A stretch of DNA of 13,957 nt from an uncultured Halomicronema sp. Its GTDB lineage: Bacteria; Cyanobacteriota; Cyanobacteriia; Phormidesmidales; Phormidesmidaceae. Positions 6,528 to 12,286 of this stretch are shown here, one piece after another (the stretch's first letter is position 1; the number at the start of each line of letters is the position of its first letter). The stretch lies in contig CALCPB010000019.1 of the NCBI GenBank assembly GCA_937897665.1, positions 1-13,957 on the forward strand, written 5' to 3'. Under the pieces are notes generated by a model, which worked only from the letters and a program-made list of their open reading frames with translations, had not been told where the DNA came from and searched no databases. The translations under genes were made by a program, and so were the position numbers.

Positions 6528-6743
6528 ATGTTTAACAATGTCGGTACTACTGATCGTTTAGTGCGATTAATCGCCGCCGCGATTCTGCTTTATTTAAGCT
6601 TGCAGACCTATGCTGGCTCAGCCTTGGGAATTGGGCTCGCAATCGCTGGAGGTGTTGCCCTACTGACGGGGCTGATAGGTTCCTGTGCTCTGTATAGATT
6701 GCTCGGCCTGAATACCCGCAAGTCCAACCAATCCTTGCCCTAA
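6528..6743 (+). CDS. DUF2892 (YgaP-like) small inner-membrane protein
   Basis: A 71-residue protein with an N-terminal FNNVGTTDRLVRL and two hydrophobic helices (about 11-29 and 31-51), ending in LTGLIGSCALYRLLGLNT at 46-63. This is the DUF2892 pattern, also found as the membrane part of YgaP-type rhodaneses. The family's late Cys is present at C53. ATG 6528 has GGAG 9 nt upstream; a TTG at 6513 is in frame but less likely. In YgaP the two helices tether a rhodanese domain to the membrane; here a separate rhodanese is encoded two genes downstream, so the two might act together (inference). Confidence 0.85.
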   Translation: MFNNVGTTDRLVRLIAAAILLYLSLQTYAGSALGIGLAIAGGVALLTGLIGSCALYRLLGLNTRKSNQSLP

Positions 6744-7043
6744 AGTCAGGCGACTTTATCCAGGGCCATTACACCGCAATAGAGACTTCCAGGTCGAGTG
6801 AGCGATCGCTTCCTCTGACTCACGGCCTGGATTCCTAGTTGCTTTCTTCTGCAGTAGTCGCTCCCAAGATCAGTAGTGACTACACCTTGGTAGCCTCTTA
6901 GTTTCAGACCCTGAATTAATTTTTCAGGGTCTACAGGACTCACCCAGCGCTGCGATCTGGGTGAGTTCCAAAAACTGTTTTTTGAGAGAACTATCAAACA
7001 ATTTCTTTCTGCACTGTCATTGAAATGACTGGAGTTAATTTGA
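6744..7043 (+). other. Structured 300-bp spacer before the Rieske gene
   Basis: Three stem-loops follow each other. The first is imperfect: TCCAGG-GTGAG paired with CTCAC-CCTGGA (6788-6831), with a HIP1 octamer in the loop. The second has perfect 10-bp arms AGACCCTGAA/TTCAGGGTCT (6906-6932, 7-nt loop). The third has perfect 10-bp arms ACTCACCCAG/CTGGGTGAGT (6938-6966, 9-nt loop), with a T6 run about 13 nt further on. An antisense open frame here has no recognisable domain and overlaps the Rieske start. The spacer probably separates the first two genes from a second transcription unit. Confidence 0.5.
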
Positions 7044-7580
7044 ATGATGGACAATGCCATTCCGTATGAAAACCCGTCGTTGTCACGACGGCAATTGCTT
7101 AACTTTTTGACTGGGGCAACGGTAGCGGCCACTGCCGGATCGGCACTGTATCCAATTGCTCAATTTTTAGTGCCGCCTCGGGAGGTCACCGAAGGAGGTG
7201 GCATCCTCGCTAAAGACAAACTGGGCAATCCCATTCCAGCTAGTCAAATACTGACTGAACCGCCTGGAACTCGTGCCCTGATTGCCGGATTAACAAGTGA
7301 ACCGACTTATCTGACGATCCACATGGATGGTTCCCTATCCTCCAGGGGGATTGTCGATAACTGCACGCACCTGGGCTGCACCTTTCCCTGGAACTCGAAC
7401 GATCAGCAGTTTCAATGCCCTTGTCATGGATCGCTCTACGATCCGGAGGGCAACGTCGTGCGAGGCCCAGCGCCGCTCCCCCTCAAGCTGGTGCATGTAG
7501 CAGTCAAAGATGACGCCATCTGGATTTATCCCTGGAATGAACTTGATCCACGGACGGGAGAACCACCGTGGTGGGTTTAA
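7044..7580 (+). CDS. petC: Rieske 2Fe-2S protein of cytochrome b6f type (PetC paralogue)
   Basis: Iron-sulfur subunit that takes electrons from plastoquinol and passes them to cytochrome f. The 178-residue protein has a twin-arginine-like N-terminus (SRRQLLNFLTG, 14-24) and one membrane helix (about 20-42). The 2Fe-2S ligands are in CTHLGC (107-112) and CPCHGS (125-130): C107, H109, C125, H128, with C112 and C127 as the disulfide pair. The ending DPRTGEPPWWV is typical of cyanobacterial PetC. ATG 7044 has GGAG 9 nt upstream; ATG 7047 is an alternative. Main petC genes are normally followed by petA; here neither petA nor any other b6f gene is present, so this is probably an alternative PetC serving sulfide-derived quinol oxidation (inference). 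Confidence 0.92.
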   Translation: MMDNAIPYENPSLSRRQLLNFLTGATVAATAGSALYPIAQFLVPPREVTEGGGILAKDKLGNPIPASQILTEPPGTRALIAGLTSEPTYLTIHMDGSLSSRGIVDNCTHLGCTFPWNSNDQQFQCPCHGSLYDPEGNVVRGPAPLPLKLVHVAVKDDAIWIYPWNELDPRTGEPPWWV

Positions 7581-7632
7581 CCGAATTATGTTCCTGGCCC
7601 TCAATTAACCTCACCAAGCGACCCAACTCCCC

Positions 7633-8040
7633 ATGGCATCTGTATCGTCATCCCGGTCTCCTCTCGTTGACCTATCTCCAGAAGAATTTGTTCAATCGGC
7701 CCAACCATTATGTCTCATTGATGTCCGGAGCCGGTTGGAATACCATCAGTTCCACGCTCCTGACGCGATCAACCTCAGCCTGCCGCGTATTTTGATCGGT
7801 CGCATGCCCATTCTGCACAACTCCTTACCGCGGTGGCTTCGGCAACTTCCCCAAGAGACTGCGATCGCGGTGATTTGTCTGACGGCGCATCGCAGCCCGA
7901 TCGCGGCCCAAGCCCTGCATGAAATGGGCTTTAGCCAGATTTTCAATATTTCCGGGGGCATGATGGCCTGGAAAAAAGCCGGTCTCCCGACCCAGTCAGG
8001 GCCGTCCCAAAATTCTGTTCACGAACATCACATGAGCTAG
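7633..8040 (+). CDS. Single-domain rhodanese (sulfurtransferase)
   Basis: Sulfane-sulfur carrier or transferase, for example moving sulfur between persulfides, glutathione and thiosulfate. The 135-residue protein has the rhodanese pattern LIDVRSRLEYHQFHAPDAINL (28-48), the active-site loop CLTAHRS (82-88) with catalytic Cys82 and Arg87, and the late NISGGMMAWKKAGLP (105-119). No signal peptide is seen; cytoplasmic. The ATG at 7633 is preceded by no clear Shine-Dalgarno, and the gap from the Rieske stop is 52 bp. Next to SQR and persulfide dioxygenase, the likely job is handling the persulfide product. The His-rich end (HEHHMS) is unusual but may be incidental. Confidence 0.92.
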   Translation: MASVSSSRSPLVDLSPEEFVQSAQPLCLIDVRSRLEYHQFHAPDAINLSLPRILIGRMPILHNSLPRWLRQLPQETAIAVICLTAHRSPIAAQALHEMGFSQIFNISGGMMAWKKAGLPTQSGPSQNSVHEHHMS

Positions 8041-8109
8041 GACGCGTCATCAATTAATCCCAGAAGCCTTTGAAGCGAAGCATTACCGCGCCCGCATTCA
8101 CTCAACAGG

Positions 8110-8168
8110 CTAGGGGCTGTCGTTCCTTTGCTGCAAGGATTTGACCGCTGAATAATGACAGACCCTAG
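8110..8168 (+). other. Nested inverted repeat before the transporter gene
   Basis: CTAGGGGCTGTC (8110-8121) and GACAGACCCTAG (8157-8168) are inverted repeats matching at 11 of 12 positions. They enclose a smaller stem TCCTT/AAGGA (8124-8139). It lies about 130 nt before the transporter start, in the 259-bp gap after the rhodanese gene, and would be part of an operon or leader transcript. Confidence 0.4.
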
Positions 8169-8299
8169 TCTGCTCATCACTTCGAGTGACTGCAGTGGCA
8201 CTGGCATGGCCGCGATCGCCGCTACCGCCCATCAGCCCTGGCGATTGCGATACTGCTCGACCAACACACATTCCCACATCATTCGAGGCAACTATCACT

Positions 8300-9295
8300 A
8301 TGTGGAAAATATTGGGTTCTCTGCAAAAAAATCTAGTTTGGTCAATTCCTGCCTTTATGGTGGCAGGAATTTTGGTCGGTGCCCTGACCGACCCCTCGGC
8401 CCTGAAATCACTGATCATTCCCCTCACCTTCCTCATGGTGTATCCCATGATGATTAACCTGCAGATTCAGCAGGTGTTGTCTGGGGGAGATTTAAAGGTG
8501 CAGTTAATCACCCAGCTGATTAATTTTGGCGTTGTGCCATTCTTTGCCTATGGCATGGGGCGACTGTTTTTTGCCGATCGCCCCTTGGTCGCGCTGGGTT
8601 TGCTGCTGGCCTCGCTCTTACCCACCAGCGGCATGACTATTTCCTGGACGGGCTTTGCCAGAGGCAATCTCAGTGCCGCTATCAAAATGACGGTGATTGG
8701 GCTGATTCTGGGCTCCGTTGCGACCCCGTTTTATGCCAAGTGGCTCATGGGCACTGTCGTCGATATTCCATTAGCCAGCATCTTTCGACAGATTGTGATC
8801 ATCGTCTTCCTACCAATGATTCTGGGGTTTGTCACCCGCATTTCCTTGATTCGAATCGTGGGGGCCGACAAGTACCACAAAAGCCTGAAGCAAAAGTTTC
8901 CGGCCTTTTCCACCATTGGCGTTTTGGGCATCGTGTTTGTGGCGATGGCGTTGAAGGCGAAAGACATCCTGGCCAGTCCCACCATCTTGCTTTTATTCTT
9001 AGTGCCGCTGGCGATCTTATATGCGGGGAATTTTCTCCTCAGTACCTTGGTCGGTAAGTTCTTTTTTGCACGGGGGGATGCGATCGCGCTGGTCTACGGC
9101 ACGGTGATGCGGAATTTGTCGATTGCTTTAGCGATCGCCATGACAGCCTTTGGCAACGAGCAAGGGTCTGAAATTGCCTTGATTATTGCCATGGCCTACA
9201 TCATTCAGGTGCAGGCGGCGGCCTGGTATGTCCGCTGCACTGACCGCATCTTTAGTCCGGCCTCACGCGAGATGGCATTAATCGAGGACAAGTAA
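8300..9295 (+). CDS. BASS/ACR3-superfamily membrane transporter
   Basis: A 331-residue protein with about ten predicted membrane helices of the bile acid:sodium symporter / arsenite permease superfamily; hallmarks are LLPTSGMTISW (106-116) and the late YGTVMRNLSIALAIA (266-280). Family members move organic anions or arsenite, thiolated species included. The ACR3 signature Cys in the fourth helix (PCT-type motif) is replaced by PTSG here, so arsenite export is doubtful. I chose ATG 8300 because the family's N-terminus (MWKILGSLQKN) starts there and GAGG lies 11 nt upstream; the longer frame from 8186 adds 38 non-family residues. The stop TAA shares one base with the next ATG at 9295, so the two genes are translationally coupled. 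The substrate could be a sulfur oxyanion (inference). Confidence 0.85.
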   Translation: MWKILGSLQKNLVWSIPAFMVAGILVGALTDPSALKSLIIPLTFLMVYPMMINLQIQQVLSGGDLKVQLITQLINFGVVPFFAYGMGRLFFADRPLVALGLLLASLLPTSGMTISWTGFARGNLSAAIKMTVIGLILGSVATPFYAKWLMGTVVDIPLASIFRQIVIIVFLPMILGFVTRISLIRIVGADKYHKSLKQKFPAFSTIGVLGIVFVAMALKAKDILASPTILLLFLVPLAILYAGNFLLSTLVGKFFFARGDAIALVYGTVMRNLSIALAIAMTAFGNEQGSEIALIIAMAYIIQVQAAAWYVRCTDRIFSPASREMALIEDK

Positions 9296-9720
9296 TGACG
9301 GAATTTAATGGGATACCGGCTCTGGCGGGCGGATTGCTGATTGGCCTTAGCGCCACGATGCTCTTGGCCTTTAACGGTCGCATTGCCGGAATTAGCGGCA
9401 TTGTTAGCGGCAGTTTGGGCTGGGCGGCAGATCGGCAGTGGCGGCGGCTGTTTCTGGTAGGCATGGTGCTGGGGGGGCTCCTCTATGAATATGGTCTGGC
9501 GGCCAGCCCAACTCCGACGCCCACGGCAGGCGGTTGGCCCCTGGTACTAGGAGGCTTTTTAGTGGGTTTTGGCACCCGTCTCGGCAATGGCTGCACCAGC
9601 GGTCACGGTGTCTGCGGTTTGGGGCGACTATCGCTGCGATCGCTGGCTGCCGTAATTACCTTCTTGAGCACCGCCATGGTGACGGTGTATCTCACTCGTC
9701 ACGTTTTGATGCTGGGTTAA
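9295..9720 (+). CDS. YeeE/YedE family half-transporter, first subunit
   Basis: A 141-residue protein with about four membrane helices and the signature GTRLGNGCTSGHGVCG at 93-108; C100 and C107 are the conserved cysteines. YeeE/YedE (TsuA-type) proteins take up thiosulfate through such cysteines in the larger single-chain form (about 350 residues). Here the protein is half-size and pairs with the next gene. Its ATG overlaps the transporter stop by one base, and the partner's ATG follows its stop by 14 bp. Role in sulfur species transport is by family; direction and exact substrate are not known. Confidence 0.9.
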   Translation: MTEFNGIPALAGGLLIGLSATMLLAFNGRIAGISGIVSGSLGWAADRQWRRLFLVGMVLGGLLYEYGLAASPTPTPTAGGWPLVLGGFLVGFGTRLGNGCTSGHGVCGLGRLSLRSLAAVITFLSTAMVTVYLTRHVLMLG

Positions 9721-9734
9721 CAGGAGCTATCACT

Positions 9735-10184
9735 ATGAACCAAAAAATTATCGCGTTGCTGTCTGGTTTACTGTTTGGGCTGGGTCTGGGACTTTCTCAG
9801 ATGATCGATCGCCAGCGAGTCTTAGGGTTTTTGGATGTCGCGGGAACCTGGGATCCGACTCTGTTATTTGTGCTGGGCGGTGCCGTCGCCGTGACGGCGG
9901 TGGCCTTTCGGTTTGTGTTGCGCCGCGATCGCCCCCTTTTCGGCAGTCGTTTCTGCTTGCCCAGCCGCCGAGATATTGACGGCCCTTTACTCGCAGGCGC
10001 GGCCATCTTTGGCATCGGCTGGGGCATCTCTGGCTACTGCCCCGGCCCCGGCATGGTCGCTCTGGTGCTGGTGAGTTGGCAGCCGCTGGTATTTGTGGCG
10101 GCGCTGATTGCTGGTATGGCCGCCTATCAGGGCTATCAGTCTGCAACTCAGTCATCTAACCGGGCAACCCAGTCCAACTCTTAA
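9735..10184 (+). CDS. YeeE/YedE family half-transporter, second subunit (DUF6691-like)
   Basis: A 149-residue protein with about four helices, beginning MNQKIIALLSGLLFGLGLGL. The signature GIGWGISGYCPGPG is at 93-106, with conserved C102; C74 is in the loop after the second helix. Two-gene YeeE/YedE transporters put the GCTSGHG motif in the first protein and the GYCPGPG motif in the second, as here. ATG 9735 has AGGAG 8 nt upstream; a longer frame from 9534 runs within the preceding gene and is a shadow. The C-terminal 18 residues are a Gln/Ser/Asn-rich tail outside the membrane. Expected to form a heteromer with the preceding protein. Confidence 0.9.
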   Translation: MNQKIIALLSGLLFGLGLGLSQMIDRQRVLGFLDVAGTWDPTLLFVLGGAVAVTAVAFRFVLRRDRPLFGSRFCLPSRRDIDGPLLAGAAIFGIGWGISGYCPGPGMVALVLVSWQPLVFVAALIAGMAAYQGYQSATQSSNRATQSNS

Positions 10185-10301
10185 GCTACCGCGACCGCAA
10201 AAGCGCGAGGGCACAGAGACGCCCCAGAAAAAAGTAAACCTGAGGACCGTTCTGAGGGACGAGTCCCTAGTCAACCATTGCCAAAGTCAAGGAGAGAAAT
10301 C

Positions 10302-11003
10302 GTGTTATTTAGACAGTTGTTTGACGCTGAAACCAGCACCTACACCTATTTGATTGCCGATCCGCAGACCCGAGCAGCGATTCTGGTGGATTCGGTATTA
10401 GAGCAGGTGGAGCGGGATCAGCAATTGCTCCAAGAGCTCGGCCTGACGCTGCGATTTTGTTTGGAAACCCACATTCACGCCGACCACATCACCGGGACGG
10501 GGCAGCTCCGCGAACTAACCGGCTGTGAAGGTATTGTGCCGGCGAATGCCCCGGCCCAATGCGCCAACCGCACTATTCAGCATGGTGAACGGTTGCGGGT
10601 TGGGGATGTCGAGATCCAAGCCATTGAAACCAACGGTCATACCGATAGCCACATGGCCTATCTGGTCAACGGCACCCATCTATTAACCGGTGATGCCTTG
10701 TTTATTCGCGGCTGTGGGCGCACCGACTTTCAGAGTGGCGATGCGGGCACGCTCTATGACCGAGTAACGCAGCGTCTGTTGACGTTGCCAGAGACGGTGC
10801 TCGTGTATCCGGCCCACGACTACCGGGGGCACACCGTCTCCACCATTGGGGAAGAGAAGCGGGTCAATTCTCGTTTTGTGGGACGGACGCGGGACGAGTT
10901 TATTGCTTTTATGGACAGCCTCGACTTGCCTAATCCAAAAAAGATTATGGAAGCGGTGCCGGCCAATGAGCACTGTGGCAATATCGCCAGTCTAGTGAGC
11001 TAA
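10302..11003 (+). CDS. Persulfide dioxygenase (ETHE1-like MBL-fold)
   Basis: Non-heme iron enzyme that oxidises glutathione persulfide to sulfite and glutathione. The 233-residue protein has the metallo-beta-lactamase motif THIHADH at 56-62, H113 in NGHTDSH, D131 in LTGDALFIRGCGRTDF, and H172 in YPAHDYRGH; spacing H57-H113 (56 residues) equals that in human ETHE1. The GRTDF segment is specific to ETHE1/persulfide dioxygenases rather than glyoxalase II. The start is GTG at 10302 with GGAG 7 nt upstream, since MLFRQLFDAETSTYTYLIAD is the family's usual N-terminus; the first in-frame alternative at 10278 (TTG) is less likely. The sulfite exporter gene follows by 7 bp, which fits sulfite as product. 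Confidence 0.93.
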   Translation: MLFRQLFDAETSTYTYLIADPQTRAAILVDSVLEQVERDQQLLQELGLTLRFCLETHIHADHITGTGQLRELTGCEGIVPANAPAQCANRTIQHGERLRVGDVEIQAIETNGHTDSHMAYLVNGTHLLTGDALFIRGCGRTDFQSGDAGTLYDRVTQRLLTLPETVLVYPAHDYRGHTVSTIGEEKRVNSRFVGRTRDEFIAFMDSLDLPNPKKIMEAVPANEHCGNIASLVS

Positions 11004-11010
11004 GGCCAAC

Positions 11011-11817
11011 ATGTTGATTACTATCGTTGGCCATTTTTTGGCCGTGGGGATTGGCCTGAGCCTTGGGCTGATTGGTGGTGGCGGCTCGATCTTGGCAGTG
11101 CCGGTGTTGATCTACGTGATGGGTGTGGGATCGAAAGCGGCGATCGCCATGAGTTTGGCGATCGTTGGCACCGTCAGTCTGGTAGGCGCCATCCCCCATG
11201 GGGTACAGGGCCACGTCAATCTCAAAACAGCCCTCGTCTTTACCCCCGCCGCCATGGTTGGGGCCTACCTCGGAGCCCGTCTTACGGCCCTGCCTTTCAT
11301 CACTGATACGATGCAGCTCGTGGCATTTGGCGTGATCATGGTACTGGCCAGTCTGCTGATGATTCGCCAAAGTGGTCAACCCGCTCACCGTGACTCCGTC
11401 CCCCAATCGCGGCCGCGATCGCCCCGACTATCATTTTGCCTCACGAAAATGCTGCATCAGTATCCCTGGCTGGCCATCCCCGCAGAAGGGTTAGCGGTGG
11501 GCACCCTGACCGGATTTGTCGGGGTCGGCGGCGGCTTCCTGATCATTCCGGCTCTGGTGCTGCTAGGGGGCCTGCCGATGAAAGAGGCGATCGGCACCTC
11601 TCTTCTGATCATTGCGGCTAAATCAACAATGGGCTTTGTGGGCTATCTCGATCAGGTGGCGGTTGATTGGGCGCTGGTGAGTTCTTTCACCATAGCGGCA
11701 AGTGCAGGAACCTTAGTGGGTTCCTATCTGACCCAATTCATCCATGCCAAACGGCTGCAACAAGGATTCGGGTACTTTGTTTTGGCCGTGTGTGGCTTTG
11801 TGCTGATGCAACGATAG
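11011..11817 (+). CDS. TauE/SafE family sulfite exporter
   Basis: A 268-residue membrane protein with about eight helices in two related halves. Each half carries the glycine-rich motif: [20 protein letters not shown] (15-34) and [20 protein letters not shown] (164-183). The family exports sulfite, sulfoacetate and related organosulfonates. The ATG is 7 bp behind the persulfide dioxygenase stop, with AAGG in the gap as ribosome site, so translation is probably coupled. Given the neighbour, sulfite made from persulfide is the likely substrate (inference). A short linker at about 121-143 (Pro/Ser/Arg-rich) joins the halves. Confidence 0.9.
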   Translation: MLITIVGHFLAVGIGLSLGLIGGGGSILAVPVLIYVMGVGSKAAIAMSLAIVGTVSLVGAIPHGVQGHVNLKTALVFTPAAMVGAYLGARLTALPFITDTMQLVAFGVIMVLASLLMIRQSGQPAHRDSVPQSRPRSPRLSFCLTKMLHQYPWLAIPAEGLAVGTLTGFVGVGGGFLIIPALVLLGGLPMKEAIGTSLLIIAAKSTMGFVGYLDQVAVDWALVSSFTIAASAGTLVGSYLTQFIHAKRLQQGFGYFVLAVCGFVLMQR

Positions 11818-12272
11818 GTATTTTTTGATGTGTTATTGCTGGCAGGGGCGTTTGCTCCCAGCATACGTTCTGCCATAAAGGGACAGAAGCTCGGAGAGGC
11901 TCTACTAACGGCAAGCGGGTGATATCGCGCTGCAGCGGGCTTGCGATCGCTCAGGGGGGAGGGGCTTCCGTAATACCCGTTCTCAGTGCTCGGACTCCTG
12001 ATGCAATCCTGGAAACGCAGGGGGGCGAGGGGCAGGGGAGCCAGATCTGTAGCCTGATTTTAGAGAATCGGTATAGTCACCACAATTGACGCATCTGGGC
12101 GACCAAGTGGGATAAGGCCGGAGTATGCCTAAGACAATCCCAGACTTGGGCGGTTGGACTTCAATGGCGGCGTTGCAGCGGTATTGGGGGCTGTCGGAGG
12201 AGAAGAAGGCAGAGGCGATCGCGGGCTCGTCAAATTTCCGAGACCGCGATCTGGTGAGAGTCAGGGCAGAGT
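11818..12272. other. Mostly non-coding region after the sulfur operon
   Basis: About 455 bp with no recognisable gene, apart from a weak 53-residue frame at 12125. It holds the stem-loop at 11837, two HIP1 octamers (11943, 12215), and G-rich stretches around 11954-11965 and 12020-12039. No insertion sequence ends or promoter were recognised. It separates convergent transcription units. Confidence 0.5.
11837..11863 (+). terminator. Stem-loop after the sulfite exporter gene, possible terminator
   Basis: TGCTG (11837-11841) pairs with CAGCA (11859-11863), and GGGGC (11845-11849) with GCTCC (11854-11858, one G-U), with GTTT as loop. It begins 20 nt past the stop. No T run follows it; a T6 run precedes it (11821-11826). 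It is placed where the sulfur operon should end, but it is not a canonical terminator. Confidence 0.35.
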
Positions 12273-12286
12273 TTACGCGAAGGTGA
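12125..12286 (+). CDS. Possible 53-residue small ORF or gene remnant
   Basis: ATG at 12125 to TGA at 12286; product MPKTIPDLGGWTSMAALQRY followed by a charged, helix-prone end (WGLSEEKKAEAIAG, later RDRDLVRVRAEFTRR). AAGG is 7 nt upstream. Its last 14 bases overlap the 3' end of the metallophosphoesterase gene on the other strand. I do not recognise a family. It may be a small DNA-binding-like protein or a fragment; low confidence. Confidence 0.25.
   Translation: MPKTIPDLGGWTSMAALQRYWGLSEEKKAEAIAGSSNFRDRDLVRVRAEFTRR

Noticed and set aside
6746..7132. 128-residue minus-strand frame between the DUF2892 and Rieske genes
   Set aside because: It overlaps the Rieske start, runs through the stem-loop region, and shows no domain. 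It could be a fragment of a mobile gene, but nothing supports this from sequence alone.
8186..8299. N-terminal extension of the transporter by 38 residues
   Set aside because: The extension is Pro-rich and unlike the family, while ATG 8300 has a ribosome site and the family N-terminus.
8110..8457. Frames on both strands (8110-8448 minus, 8155-8457 plus) before the transporter
   Set aside because: Both overlap the transporter's family-conserved N-terminus and lack domains; the region is better explained as a structured spacer.
10945..11406. 153-residue minus-strand frame opposite the exporter gene
   Set aside because: Low-complexity His/Gly/Asp-rich translation of a membrane-protein gene's opposite strand; shadow of the TauE/SafE frame.
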